DNA from: Nonlabens agnitus
GTDB lineage: Bacteria; Bacteroidota; Bacteroidia; Flavobacteriales; Flavobacteriaceae
Direction of reading: 5' to 3'
Length of the DNA: 64,000 nucleotides
NCBI RefSeq assembly: GCF_002994045.1
Contig: NZ_MQUC01000003.1
Location: 62,001-126,000 of the forward strand
Each line of letters starts with the position of its first letter. Position 1 is the first letter of the stretch. Under the pieces are notes generated by a model that was not told the DNA's origin, ran no database searches, and worked only from the letters and a program-made list of their open reading frames with translations. Made by a program: the position numbers and the translations under genes. Positions 51,375 through 60,663 of the stretch are shown piece after piece.

Positions 51375-52406
51375 CTAATTCTCTATAAGGTTGACCTCAG
51401 TCTCAATGACGATTCCATAAGTTTCCTTGACGGTTTTTTGAATCTCTCTTGCCACACTCAAGATTTCCATTCCTGTAGCCTTGCCGTGATTGACTAATAC
51501 TAAGGCTTGTCTATCATGAACTCCTGCATCACCGTACCGTTTGCCTTTAAAACCAGATTTATCGATCAGCCATCCAGCTGGTATTTTGACCTCATTATCA
51601 TTTACTTGATAACTAGGCATGTCTGGAAAGGATTCGAGGAGTTTTAGATAGGTTTCTTTATCGATGACAGGGTTTTTGAAAAAACTGCCACTATTGCCTA
51701 TTACTTTAGGGTCTGGTAGTTTACTGGTCCTAATATTAATGACCGCTTGGGCGACTTTGCCTATAGTGTCTTCACCAGGCAATTGCTGCATTTCTTCCTT
51801 GATGGCACCATAATCAACCTTGAGTTGATAATCATTGTTTTTTTTAAGATCCGTCAACTCTAGTGTGACTGAGGTAATCACAAATTTGCCCAAGGCTTCG
51901 TTCTTAAAAATGGAATCTCGATAGCCAAAATTACAGTCTTCTTTAGTCAAGGTCTTCACGGCTCTGGTCTCCAGATCCATCACCTCACAAGAAACAAAAA
52001 CGTCTTTTAGCTCCACACCATAGGCACCTATATTTTGAATAGGAGCAGTACCAGTATTTCCTGGAATGAGAGCGAGATTTTCAATTCCTGCAAAGTTATT
52101 GTTGACACAATAGAGTACCAATTCATGCCAGTTTTCACCAGCCATCACCTTTAGATGAACTTTATTGCCATTCTCGTTTACTTTTTCAATGCCTTTTAAA
52201 TTGATGTGTAGGACCGGCTTTTCAATGTCATTCAGGATAAGCATATTACTGCCGCCACCTAACAAAAATTTTTCCGCACCAACAAAATAGGTGAGTGCTT
52301 CTTCTAATTGCTGTAAGGTGGTTATTGAGGTGTACGCTTTCGCGAAAGCGGAAATACCAAAAGTATTGTGCTTCTTTAAAGAGTATCCATGTGAAATCTC
52401 AATCAC
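51375..52406 (-). CDS. murB: UDP-N-acetylenolpyruvoylglucosamine reductase
   Basis: This FAD enzyme makes UDP-MurNAc for peptidoglycan. The 343-residue type I MurB has NTFGI, the FAD loop LLGGGSNML, ENLALIPGNTGTAPIQNIGAYG, the catalytic Ser in SGSFFKNP and IPAGWLIDKSGFKG, then the Glu-containing C-terminus. A palindrome copy encodes AFAKAY at 20-25, where homologues have a short loop. It overlaps the aminotransferase gene by four bases. Confidence 0.97.
   Translation of the reverse strand: MIEISHGYSLKKHNTFGISAFAKAYTSITTLQQLEEALTYFVGAEKFLLGGGSNMLILNDIEKPVLHINLKGIEKVNENGNKVHLKVMAGENWHELVLYCVNNNFAGIENLALIPGNTGTAPIQNIGAYGVELKDVFVSCEVMDLETRAVKTLTKEDCNFGYRDSIFKNEALGKFVITSVTLELTDLKKNNDYQLKVDYGAIKEEMQQLPGEDTIGKVAQAVINIRTSKLPDPKVIGNSGSFFKNPVIDKETYLKLLESFPDMPSYQVNDNEVKIPAGWLIDKSGFKGKRYGDAGVHDRQALVLVNHGKATGMEILSVAREIQKTVKETYGIVIETEVNLIEN
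52335..52350. repeat. chromosomal palindrome core in murB
   Basis: The exact core is read as SAFAKA after NTFGI. Confidence 0.95.
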
Positions 52407-53593
52407 GATAAATAGGCCTTGAGTCCTTTCTCTAAGATGTTTACTGCTTTTACCAAAGAATCTTTCTCGAGTACATATGCGATCCTGATCTGGTTTTTAC
52501 CCATGCCTGGTGTGCTATAGAAGCCTGCTGCTGGTGCCACCATGATGGTTTCGCCCTCAAAGTCAAAAGATTCCAGTAGCCATTGAGCAAATTCATCAGT
52601 ATCATCTACGGGTAATTGAGCAACGCAATAGAAGGCGCCACCTGGATTTGCCACTTCTACACCGTCGATTTTTTTAAGGCTGGATATAAGAATGTCTCGA
52701 CGCTCGATATATTCCTGTATCACGTCGTCAAAATAGGATTGTGGTGTGTCAAGAGCGGCTTCTGCGGCAATTTGCGCAAAAGTTGGTGGGCTTAATCTGG
52801 CCTGAGCAAATTTCATTGCTGCAGCTACAACTTCCTTATTTTTGGAAACCATGCAACCTATTCGTGCGCCACACATACTGTAGCGTTTGCTCACACTATC
52901 GATCATAATCGCGTGGTTTTTCAGACCTGCTTGATTCAAGACTGAGAAATGCTCACGTCCATCATAGGCAAATTCTCTATAGACTTCATCTGCCACAAGA
53001 AATAAATCGTGCTTTTTGACCAGCGCTGCCAATTGATCCATTTCTTCCTGAGTATAAAGATACCCAGTAGGATTTCCTGGATTACAGATGAGAATGGCTT
53101 TGGTTTTATCTGTGATTAATTTTTCAAATTCTGCTATGGATGGCAATGCAAAATTATTGTCAATACTGGTTGTAATAGGCTTTACGGTAACGCCGCTAGC
53201 TGTGGCAAACCCGTTATAGTTGGCATAGAATGGCTCTGGAATGATGACTTCATCACCATAATCGCAAATGCTTCCCATGGCAAACAACAACGCCTCGCTA
53301 CCACCGGTGGAAACGATGATATCGTCGATGGACAAGTTCATGCCTAACTTATTGTAATGAGATATCAACTTTTCTCTGTAAGTTAAGTTCCCTGCACTAT
53401 GACTATATTCAAGGATGGTTATATCATTTTGTCTAACCGCATCAATGGCCTGCTTAGGCGTTTTAATATCTGGCTGGCCTATGTTAAGCTGGTAGATGTG
53501 TGTTCCTCGCTGTTTTGCAGCTTCTGCAAATGGGACAAGTTTACGAACTGGAGATGAAGGCATTGACCTTCCTTTTTCTGATATCTGTGGCAT
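52403..53593 (-). CDS. class I/II PLP-dependent aminotransferase (aspartate aminotransferase-like)
   Basis: This protein is about 396 residues. It has the fold-type I motifs LNIGQPDIKTP, STGGSEALLFAMG, NPGNPTGYLY, VADEVYREF and the PLP lysine in DSVSKRYSMCGARIG. The sequence resembles aspartate or aromatic aminotransferases of the Bacteroidota type; the exact substrate is inferred. The start is ATG 53593 because a TACCTTTG -7 box at 53612-53619 lies inside the longer frame. It is cotranscribed with murB. Confidence 0.93.
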   Translation of the reverse strand: MPQISEKGRSMPSSPVRKLVPFAEAAKQRGTHIYQLNIGQPDIKTPKQAIDAVRQNDITILEYSHSAGNLTYREKLISHYNKLGMNLSIDDIIVSTGGSEALLFAMGSICDYGDEVIIPEPFYANYNGFATASGVTVKPITTSIDNNFALPSIAEFEKLITDKTKAILICNPGNPTGYLYTQEEMDQLAALVKKHDLFLVADEVYREFAYDGREHFSVLNQAGLKNHAIMIDSVSKRYSMCGARIGCMVSKNKEVVAAAMKFAQARLSPPTFAQIAAEAALDTPQSYFDDVIQEYIERRDILISSLKKIDGVEVANPGGAFYCVAQLPVDDTDEFAQWLLESFDFEGETIMVAPAAGFYSTPGMGKNQIRIAYVLEKDSLVKAVNILEKGLKAYLS

Positions 53594-53611
53594 GGAATTA
53601 ATTTTGCAATG

Positions 53612-53619
53612 CAAAGGTA
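53612..53619 (-). promoter_or_regulatory. -7 box of the aminotransferase-murB unit
   Basis: TACCTTTG on the minus strand is an exact match. It overlaps codons of the longer frame and so fixes the start at 53593. Confidence 0.55.
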
Positions 53620-53653
53620 TGAATAGGGCATGTCTCGCTCAAATGCGATGGCG

Positions 53654-53661
53654 TATATTTA
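53654..53661 (+). promoter_or_regulatory. -7-like box of the aspartic protease gene
   Basis: TATATTTA (one change from TANNTTTG) ends 5 bases before ATG 53667, supporting that start and a very short leader. Confidence 0.4.
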
Positions 53662-53666
53662 GTACT

Positions 53667-55007
53667 ATGAGTCGACTTTTAGTTAGTGTTTTCTTTTTCT
53701 TGAACTGTTTTTCTGCTCTAGGGCAGCAGGGTTTTTCATTGCCTGACGGTGTTGATGAGGTCACTATTCCGTTCACTCGTTCCCAAAATCTTATTGTGAT
53801 TCCCGTAAAAGTCAATGGGACAGCTTTAAACTTTATTCTAGATACCGGTGCCTCTAGGTCCATCATTTTTAATCTGCAAGAAATTGATTCTCTTGAATTA
53901 CGGACCGGTCAACCTCTTAAAATATCAGGTTATGGTGAACGAAAACCGTTTGATGTTTACTACAGCGATAAAAATGTTTTAGACATTTATGGTTACTCCA
54001 ATAAGAATGCGGGCTTGTTTGTCATGGCTAACGATAATATTAATTTATCAGGATTCTTGGGCGTTACCATTCATGGATTGATGGGATGTGATTTCTTCGC
54101 TGATTTTCTAGTAGTCATAGATTATGAGAATGAAGTCTTGAAACTTTATCGCGATCCATCCTTTTTAAAAAGGAAGTTACGCCGATCTACCCGTATCCCT
54201 ATAACGATCAAAAATCGAAAGCCCTATTTCCAATCTGTAGTGCAAAATAACGGTAGTGAGATAGAGTTGAATACCTTAATCGATACTGGAAATGGTGATG
54301 CGCTCTGGTTGTTACCTCCTTTAAAAAAGGCGGTGACGCCTAATAAAAGTTTTGAGGATTTTCTCGGAATGGGATTGAGCGGTAAGGTAAAAGGACAAAG
54401 ATCTAAAGTAGACCGAGTTTATCTTGGTAAGCACAAATTAAATAAGGTTACTGTATCCTTACCAGAAATGGAAAGCCTTACCAATCGAAAGGTGGATGTT
54501 AATCAAGAAGAGGATTATAAGGGTTCGATAGGTGGCGAGGTTCTGAGCAGATTTAAAGTTGTTTTAGACTATAAAAATGAGTCCATGTACCTAAGGCCTG
54601 AATCAAATCTAGAGGAAGGTTTTTTCTACAACATGGCTGGACTTGAATTGATAGAAGGTGACTTGGAAGTGTTTACCACTATTGAGAATGCAAAAACTGA
54701 ATCGACAAAAGGGAATTACGGAAGAGTAAATACCGAAGGTTCATTTCAGCCCAACTCAAGAAGAAGGGTTATTAAGATTACACCCAAACTTTTGATAAGC
54801 TACGTCAGGCCAGAATCGCCAGCTGATGAAGCTGGTCTCAAAGTAGGAGATGAGATTATTAAAGTCAATAGCGTTTCCCAATCGAGTTTGAGCTTGACAA
54901 ATGTTTCAAAAAAGTTTTTCAGAAAACCTTATTCTACCATCAGATTTACCGTCAAGAGAGGTGAGGCCATTTTCAAAGTTAAATTTGAATTGGTTCCGGT
55001 CATCTAG
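53667..55007 (+). CDS. secreted retropepsin-like aspartic protease with PDZ domain
   Basis: This protein is about 446 residues. The signal peptide is MSRLLVSVFFFLNCFSALGQ. Two aspartyl-protease half-sites are present in one chain: FILDTGAS (Asp59) and TLIDTGNG (Asp206). The protein then carries a Lys-rich segment and a C-terminal PDZ domain (about 370-445; VRPESPADEAGLKVGDEIIK). Members are probably periplasmic or surface proteases. The longer frame from 53496 overlaps the divergent aminotransferase gene, so ATG 53667 is used. It ends directly against the convergent DUF1573 gene. Confidence 0.9.
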   Translation: MSRLLVSVFFFLNCFSALGQQGFSLPDGVDEVTIPFTRSQNLIVIPVKVNGTALNFILDTGASRSIIFNLQEIDSLELRTGQPLKISGYGERKPFDVYYSDKNVLDIYGYSNKNAGLFVMANDNINLSGFLGVTIHGLMGCDFFADFLVVIDYENEVLKLYRDPSFLKRKLRRSTRIPITIKNRKPYFQSVVQNNGSEIELNTLIDTGNGDALWLLPPLKKAVTPNKSFEDFLGMGLSGKVKGQRSKVDRVYLGKHKLNKVTVSLPEMESLTNRKVDVNQEEDYKGSIGGEVLSRFKVVLDYKNESMYLRPESNLEEGFFYNMAGLELIEGDLEVFTTIENAKTESTKGNYGRVNTEGSFQPNSRRRVIKITPKLLISYVRPESPADEAGLKVGDEIIKVNSVSQSSLSLTNVSKKFFRKPYSTIRFTVKRGEAIFKVKFELVPVI

Positions 55008-55385
55008 CTACTCCACCACAACACCTTTTAATTTTAAAGGGATGATTCCTTGCGGGATGTTTCCTTTGACGGTCAAAGTTTTTACGATAGGGCCTAATTT
55101 TTTGGTGTCGTAGGTTACAACAATTTTACCTTTATCACCTGGAGCTATAGGCATTTCTGGCTTAGAGATAACATCACAGGTGCAGGAAGAAAATATATCA
55201 GATACCACAAAAGGAGCATTACCAGTGTTGGTAAACACAAAGGTGCGTTTTCCATCTTCACCTTTTTTAATCGAGCCGTAATCAATGACTTTGTTCTCAA
55301 ATTCTATGGATGTCATTTCAGCAGTTTGTGCTAGGGAACTGTATCCAAAAAAAAGCGTCGAAATCAGAATTAAAATAGGTTTCAT
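55008..55385 (-). CDS. DUF1573 family exported protein
   Basis: This 125-residue protein has a signal peptide (1-19) and an immunoglobulin-like DUF1573 domain: FVFTNTGNAPFVVSDIFSSC, with the Cys pair in SSCTCD, and VTYDTKKLGP. These proteins are abundant in Bacteroidota; the role is unknown, with extracytoplasmic location clear. It is a single gene, tail to tail with the protease. Confidence 0.9.
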   Translation of the reverse strand: MKPILILISTLFFGYSSLAQTAEMTSIEFENKVIDYGSIKKGEDGKRTFVFTNTGNAPFVVSDIFSSCTCDVISKPEMPIAPGDKGKIVVTYDTKKLGPIVKTLTVKGNIPQGIIPLKLKGVVVE

Positions 55386-55433
55386 AACCAGTTGTTTTTA
55401 TAAAAATACTCAAAGTTCATAATTGCCTGCTTA

Positions 55434-55465
55434 TTGGCTTATGATTTAAGTTATAATTACTTTTG
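55434..55465 (+). promoter_or_regulatory. valS promoter
   Basis: TTG at 55434-55436 and TACTTTTG at 55458-55465 are separated by 21 bases. The start site near 55472 rules out the longer frame beginning at 55434. Confidence 0.55.
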
Positions 55466-55493
55466 CCATTCATTTTCAATAATTAAGCCAAAC

Positions 55494-58127
55494 ATGACTA
55501 AAGCATCCAAATACGACTCTAAAACCGCCGAAGAAAAGTGGTACAAATACTGGATGGAGAACGACTTTTTCACATCAGTTCCAGATGATAGAGAGAGTTA
55601 TACCATAGTCATACCACCACCTAATGTCACTGGCGTGTTGCATATGGGTCATATGTTGAACAATACCATTCAGGATGTACTCATACGTCGTGCTCGTTTG
55701 AAAGGTTATAACGCTTGTTGGGTTCCTGGAACAGATCACGCATCCATTGCGACAGAGGCTAAAGTCGTTAAAAAGCTACAGGAACAAGGAATTGATAAGA
55801 ATGGCCTGACTCGCGAGGAATTTTTGGAGCATGCCTGGCAGTGGACACATGAGTATGGCGGGATCATTCTCGAGCAACTTAAAAAATTAGGTGCCAGTTG
55901 TGACTGGTCCAGAACAAAATTCACACTGGATGATGATATGTCTGCCAGCGTGATCAAGGTCTTCATAGATCTTTATAACAAGGGTTTGATCTATCGTGGG
56001 TACCGCATGGTGAACTGGGATCCAGTGGCACAAACAACCTTGAGCGATGAAGAGGTCATTTATGAAGAGCGTAATGGGAATTTATTTTACCTAGAATACC
56101 CCATTAAAGGAAGTAGCGATAAGGTCACCATTGCCACAACAAGACCTGAAACTATTTTGGGAGACACCGCGGTTTGCGTTAATCCAGCCGATGAGCGTTA
56201 CACGCATCTAATCGGTAACACGGTTATTGTTCCTATTGTTAATAGAGAAATCCCAGTAATCGCAGACGATTATGTGGATGTGGAGTTTGGTACTGGTTGT
56301 TTGAAAATCACGCCAGCCCATGATGAAAATGACAAAAAGATAGGAGAAACGCATAATCTAGAAGTCATCGATATTTTCAATGCAGATGCGACACTCAACA
56401 GTTTTGGTTTGCACTATGAAGGATTGGATCGGTTTGAGGTGCGCAAGCAAATTTCAATAGAGCTTGAAGAGAAAGGTTTCTTGGTCAAAAAGGAAAACCA
56501 TGTTCATAAAGTGGGTACGAGTGAACGTACCAAAGCAGTCATAGAGCCCAGACTCTCAGACCAGTGGTTCCTTAAGATGGAAGAACTGGCACAGCCCGCT
56601 ATCAAAGCGGTTAAGGAAGATATTGTAGAGCTTTTGCCTTCAAAATTCAAGAGTACCTACTTCCACTGGATGGAGAACGTACGCGATTGGAACATCTCAC
56701 GCCAGCTGGTTTGGGGACAACGCATTCCTGCTTATTACTACGGCGATGGTACAGATGATTTTGTGGTGGCAAGTAGTGTGGAAGAGGCCGTTACGCTTTC
56801 GCGAAAGCGAACTAACGACAACACCATAACAGAAAAAGATCTACGTCAAGAGAGTGATGTTCTCGATACTTGGTTTTCAAGTTGGTTATGGCCCATAAGT
56901 GTTTTTAATGGTGTTTTGGAACCTGAGAACGAAGAGATCAATTATTATTATCCTACAAGGGATTTAGTAACCGGTCCAGATATTTTGTTTTTCTGGGTAG
57001 CGCGCATGATCGTTGCTGGATATGAATTGCGGGACGAGAAGCCTTTTGACAAGGTATACCTCACAGGATTGGTACGTGATAAACAACGTCGCAAGATGTC
57101 CAAATCGCTGGGTAATTCACCAGACGCCCTGAAACTATTGGAAGAATACAGCGCAGATGGCGTGCGTGTGGGATTGCTGTTGAGTAGTGCGGCTGGTAAT
57201 GACCTCATGTTTGATGAGGATCTATGCCAGCAGGGAAAAAACTTTGTCAACAAGATGTGGAACGCCTTTAGGCTTACACAAGGTTGGGAAGTGGACAAAC
57301 AACTACCGCAGCCAGATTATGCCGCGCAAGGCATTGCCTGGTACCGCAGTAGGTTTGCACAGGCCATGGAAGAGATCGAGGATCATTATTCTAAATATCG
57401 CATAAGCGATGTCCTCATGGCCAGTTATAAATTGATCTGGGACGACTTTTGTGGATGGTTGCTGGAAATTATAAAACCAGCCTACCAGCAGCCCATTGAT
57501 GCACAAACTTTGGCTGAAGTAATTGATCTATTTGAGGATAACCTGAGGTTAATGCATCCGTTCACGCCATTTATTACAGAAGAAATATGGCAAAGCATCC
57601 ATAATCGCCAGCCTAGTGAGGCCTTGTCTATCAATACCTGGCCAGAAACTGGAACGATTGATCAAGATTTACTTACCGATTTTGAGTTGGTTAAGGAAGC
57701 TATTTCCGGTGTGCGCAAAGTGCGTAAGGAAAAGCAGATAAGCTTCAAGAATGAAATTGATCTTTTGGTCATCAATAATGAGAACCTTTCCAGCGCTTAT
57801 GATGAACTCATCAAAAAGATGGGTAATATAACTTCCATTAAGATCGTTGAAGATCAAGTGGCTGGCGCTGCCAGTTATCGCGTGCGATCAAATGAATATT
57901 TCGTGCCTCTGGAAGGAAATATCGATACGGCTGCAGAGATTGAGAAGCTTAAAGCAGAGCTTCAACATGCTCAGGGCTTTTTGATGAGCGTACAGAAAAA
58001 GTTATCCAATGAGCGATTTATGGCCGGTGCTCCAGAACAGGTTGTAGCCATGGAACGCAAAAAGGAAGCTGACGCACTTGCCAAAATCGAAACCATTCAA
58101 TCCAGCCTTACCGCCCTAGAATCATAA
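55494..58127 (+). CDS. valS: valyl-tRNA synthetase
   Basis: This class I synthetase is about 877 residues. The HIGH motif appears as PPPNVTGVLHMGHML (about 45-59) and KMSKS in RRKMSKSLGNSP (about 530). The editing domain (TTRPETILGDTAV) and the C-terminal coiled-coil arm (about 810-877, EIEKLKAELQHAQG) typical of ValRS are present. MTKASKYDSKTAEEKW at 55494 is the family-like start. A palindrome copy encodes TLSRKRTND at about 434-442, between the two halves of the catalytic domain. Confidence 0.98.
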   Translation: MTKASKYDSKTAEEKWYKYWMENDFFTSVPDDRESYTIVIPPPNVTGVLHMGHMLNNTIQDVLIRRARLKGYNACWVPGTDHASIATEAKVVKKLQEQGIDKNGLTREEFLEHAWQWTHEYGGIILEQLKKLGASCDWSRTKFTLDDDMSASVIKVFIDLYNKGLIYRGYRMVNWDPVAQTTLSDEEVIYEERNGNLFYLEYPIKGSSDKVTIATTRPETILGDTAVCVNPADERYTHLIGNTVIVPIVNREIPVIADDYVDVEFGTGCLKITPAHDENDKKIGETHNLEVIDIFNADATLNSFGLHYEGLDRFEVRKQISIELEEKGFLVKKENHVHKVGTSERTKAVIEPRLSDQWFLKMEELAQPAIKAVKEDIVELLPSKFKSTYFHWMENVRDWNISRQLVWGQRIPAYYYGDGTDDFVVASSVEEAVTLSRKRTNDNTITEKDLRQESDVLDTWFSSWLWPISVFNGVLEPENEEINYYYPTRDLVTGPDILFFWVARMIVAGYELRDEKPFDKVYLTGLVRDKQRRKMSKSLGNSPDALKLLEEYSADGVRVGLLLSSAAGNDLMFDEDLCQQGKNFVNKMWNAFRLTQGWEVDKQLPQPDYAAQGIAWYRSRFAQAMEEIEDHYSKYRISDVLMASYKLIWDDFCGWLLEIIKPAYQQPIDAQTLAEVIDLFEDNLRLMHPFTPFITEEIWQSIHNRQPSEALSINTWPETGTIDQDLLTDFELVKEAISGVRKVRKEKQISFKNEIDLLVINNENLSSAYDELIKKMGNITSIKIVEDQVAGAASYRVRSNEYFVPLEGNIDTAAEIEKLKAELQHAQGFLMSVQKKLSNERFMAGAPEQVVAMERKKEADALAKIETIQSSLTALES
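56794..56809. repeat. chromosomal palindrome core in valS
   Basis: The exact core followed by A is read as LSRKR in the connecting region before DVLDTWFSSWLWP. Confidence 0.95.
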
Positions 58128-58130
58128 ATC

Positions 58131-58220
58131 ATGAATCCATTCAATTTTATCATTATATTTTTTGGGGCGATGATGATTTGTTTGATCGCACTCGCGATCT
58201 ACATCATGAGAAAAAAGTAG
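58131..58220 (+). CDS. 29-residue single-span membrane peptide
   Basis: The frame MNPFNFIIIFFGAMMICLIA, then LAIYIMRKK, starts 3 bases after the valS stop. It is a single hydrophobic helix with a short basic tail, the classic shape of small membrane peptides. No ribosome-binding site stands out. It could be coupled to valS translation. Confidence is limited by its length. Confidence 0.5.
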   Translation: MNPFNFIIIFFGAMMICLIALAIYIMRKK

Positions 58221-58233
58221 GTAGCGCTGCTAC

Positions 58234-58512
58234 TTACCAGGGCTTAGGGTAAAGCTTTTTGATGATTTCAATGTAACGTTCCTTCGCTTCATTTTTGGAG
58301 AGTTGCTGGACTTGAATGAGAGCATTCATTTTAAATCCAGACCTCAAGTCGTTGGTCTCAAAACTACGATTGCTCACATAGGGCTCGTCAATGACTCTTT
58401 TGTAATAGGCATAAAGATGTAACTGCAGTTCAAGAGGTACCTCAGACTGCTCTTGAGAGCTCGCTTTCGCGAAAGCGGCTTCAAATTCTCTATCTAGTTC
58501 TTCTTCGGTCAT
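58234..58512 (-). CDS. acyl-CoA-binding protein
   Basis: This 92-residue four-helix acyl-CoA-binding protein has a start like TEEELDREFEAAFAKAS, then LQLHLYAYYKRV (with the conserved YxxYK), and an AKERYIEIIKKLYP C-terminus. It carries long-chain acyl-CoA in the cytoplasm. It is the last gene of the phospholipid cluster, starting at the final base of psd. A palindrome copy encodes AFAKA in helix 1, where homologues have similar Ala/Lys residues. Confidence 0.88.
   Translation of the reverse strand: MTEEELDREFEAAFAKASSQEQSEVPLELQLHLYAYYKRVIDEPYVSNRSFETNDLRSGFKMNALIQVQQLSKNEAKERYIEIIKKLYPKPW
58462..58477. repeat. chromosomal palindrome core in the acyl-CoA-binding protein gene
   Basis: The exact core is read as AFAKA in the first helix. 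Confidence 0.95.
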
Positions 58513-59162
58513 TAAAAATTTGCAAGGATCGACTCGCCACCACGTACTTTTTGGTTCAATTCTACCTTGATATTGGCATCAAGTGGCAAGTAAACATCTA
58601 CTCTGGAACCAAATTTAATGAATCCGCTGTCAGATCCTTGGACAACTTCCTCATTTTCTACAGCATAGTTCACGATACGCTTAGCCAAAGCACCAGCAAT
58701 TTGTCGGTACATGATCTGTACGGTGTTTTTATGTTCTACTACTACTGTTGTACGCTCATTTTCTTCACTAGCCTTAGGGTGCCAAGCCACTAAATACTTT
58801 CCAGGATGGTATTTTGAGAACGCCACTTTACCACCTATAGGATATCTGGTCACATGTACATTAATAGGCGACATGAATACAGAAATCATGATACGTTCAT
58901 CCTTGAAATATTCGTTTTCTGTAACCTTTTCAATCACGACCACCTTACCATCTACTGGTGAAACGATGGTGGCATCATCTAGTATGGTGTTTCTCTTTGG
59001 GTTCCTAAAAAATTGAAGAATGATGATAATGACAAAAATGGCAAGCCCAACCAGTAAAAAATGCAACCATATAGGCATGGGAACGCTAAATGCGACGCCC
59101 ACTAATATTGCAGATACAATGATGGCTATGATTATAGATGGTGTACCTTCTTTATGAAACAT
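58512..59162 (-). CDS. psd: phosphatidylserine decarboxylase (small archaeal/Bacteroidota type)
   Basis: This enzyme makes phosphatidylethanolamine from phosphatidylserine. The 216-residue protein has two N-terminal membrane segments (about 8-48), VSPVDGKVV, the MSPINVHVTRYPIGG block and the self-processing Gly-Ser in IKFGSRVDVYLP, where the Ser becomes the pyruvoyl group. The start overlaps cdsA by 11 bases. Confidence 0.95.
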   Translation of the reverse strand: MFHKEGTPSIIIAIIVSAILVGVAFSVPMPIWLHFLLVGLAIFVIIIILQFFRNPKRNTILDDATIVSPVDGKVVVIEKVTENEYFKDERIMISVFMSPINVHVTRYPIGGKVAFSKYHPGKYLVAWHPKASEENERTTVVVEHKNTVQIMYRQIAGALAKRIVNYAVENEEVVQGSDSGFIKFGSRVDVYLPLDANIKVELNQKVRGGESILANF

Positions 59163-59973
59163 GATTGATGATTAAAAAAGTGAGATATGCAAAAGGTGCT
59201 GCAAAGATAATGCTGTCCATACGATCAAATATGCCACCATGCCCTGGCATGATACTACCGCTATCCTTGACTGCAGCTTGTCTTTTGATTTTTGATTGTA
59301 TCAAATCGCCTATGGTGCCAAAAAACGCAACCACAAAAGCAATAATGGCCCAATCATAAACAGAATAGTCGTCGATACCCGTAGAAACTAGATAGTAGTG
59401 AAGTGCAATTCCCGCAACAATGGCCATGACTAATCCACCTATAAAGCCTTCAATCGTTTTTTTAGGTGATATACGTTTCATCAATTTGTGCTTTCCCAAC
59501 AGTCTACCTGAGATATAGGCAAAGCTGTCATTTGTCCAGATAATCGCAAAAATTCCAATGAGTAATTCTGGTCGATAGGTTTCAACAATATTGGGAAGCA
59601 AGGCTAGAAACAAACTAGATCCTATGAGATACAAAAGAGCTATAATGTGCTTCTTGGTATTGAAAAGTGCGATACGATCTACTAATACTAAATCTCTTAT
59701 TAAGTAGATGTTTACTAATAGGGTAGCGATAAGCAATAGGTAAATAAAATTGATGGGGACACCTTTCCATACAATAAAGTAATAGGCTAGTGGTAGCATA
59801 GGATAAATGACCCATTGCCTCAATCGTATCATGGGCATCAATTCTACCAAACATATAAAGGCAAAAATGCAAAACAGTAACGTGAAAACCCATTCTGGTG
59901 CATAAAGCGCACTAATGACCACCAACGAGACATAAATGATTCCCGACATGGATCTAACTAACAATTCTCTCAT
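59152..59973 (-). CDS. cdsA: phosphatidate cytidylyltransferase
   Basis: This enzyme makes CDP-diacylglycerol, the precursor of phospholipids. The 273-residue protein has about eight membrane segments and the C-terminal signature GDLIQSKIKRQAAVKDSGSI, then PGHGGIFDRMDSI with the metal-binding Asp residues. It is one base from the LUD gene and overlaps psd. Confidence 0.95.
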   Translation of the reverse strand: MRELLVRSMSGIIYVSLVVISALYAPEWVFTLLFCIFAFICLVELMPMIRLRQWVIYPMLPLAYYFIVWKGVPINFIYLLLIATLLVNIYLIRDLVLVDRIALFNTKKHIIALLYLIGSSLFLALLPNIVETYRPELLIGIFAIIWTNDSFAYISGRLLGKHKLMKRISPKKTIEGFIGGLVMAIVAGIALHYYLVSTGIDDYSVYDWAIIAFVVAFFGTIGDLIQSKIKRQAAVKDSGSIMPGHGGIFDRMDSIIFAAPFAYLTFLIINHVS

Positions 59974-59974
59974 G

Positions 59975-60601
59975 CTACAAGTCTTCTAATAGGATGAGAT
60001 AAAGACGTTTGTTAGGTACTCCATAATTCATGAGATCTTTTTCTTTCTCTTTGGTCAGGCTTTGATCTTGGAAGTTTTTTAGAGTGGTAATATTTGTTGG
60101 AATAGAACCTCTGCTATTGTGGTGTTTGATGCCTCTCAATCCTTCACCTATGGATTCTACAATTTGACTTGTACTTGCTAAGACCACAAAAGTATCCGGT
60201 AGTTGTTTGGGTTTGTTCTCTTTGATCTGGTTTGAGGAAAATAATATCGCACCGTTATCTGCAATGATGTATTCACAAGTGCTTAGAAAAAAACTACTTT
60301 CTCGCAAATGCTGATTAAAATCCAGATTAAAACCGTTGAAACGTTCCTTCAATTGCTCGTCATAGCAAAAAACAGGCGTTTCAAAAAAGTCGTGTTCTAC
60401 AAGAATATCCTCAAAATGTTGCTGTACTTCATTCTCATCAACGGCATATAAAAAACGACCGCCTTGTCTAGAGAAATTATGTATAAACTGCTCATCTAGA
60501 GGTAGTTTTTCCTCTGGCATATATTTCGATCGTTCAGCGGTTGACCGCCCAGATTCACTGGTAACGGAAACCTTCCTGAAGATTTTTTTGAATATGCCCA
60601 T
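59975..60601 (-). CDS. LUD domain protein (LutC/YkgG-like)
   Basis: This 208-residue protein has a LUD domain fold: TCEYIIADNGAILFSSNQIK, then TFVVLASTSQIVESIGEGLR and the C-terminal GVPNKRLYLILLEDL. LutC-type proteins take part in L-lactate oxidation, but this lone form sits in the cdsA/ftsH cluster throughout Flavobacteriia and has no LutAB partners here, so its role may differ. The product is cytoplasmic. Confidence 0.85.
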   Translation of the reverse strand: MGIFKKIFRKVSVTSESGRSTAERSKYMPEEKLPLDEQFIHNFSRQGGRFLYAVDENEVQQHFEDILVEHDFFETPVFCYDEQLKERFNGFNLDFNQHLRESSFFLSTCEYIIADNGAILFSSNQIKENKPKQLPDTFVVLASTSQIVESIGEGLRGIKHHNSRGSIPTNITTLKNFQDQSLTKEKEKDLMNYGVPNKRLYLILLEDL

Positions 60602-60663
60602 TGTTGATCTTACCTATAATAGCAGATTAATGTAAATATAGCTACTTATTTATGGAAGACAAA

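Noticed and set aside
58203..58233. Terminator hairpin between valS and the acyl-CoA-binding protein gene
   Set aside because: GTAGCGCTGCTAC is short, overlaps the end of the small peptide gene and has no T-run.
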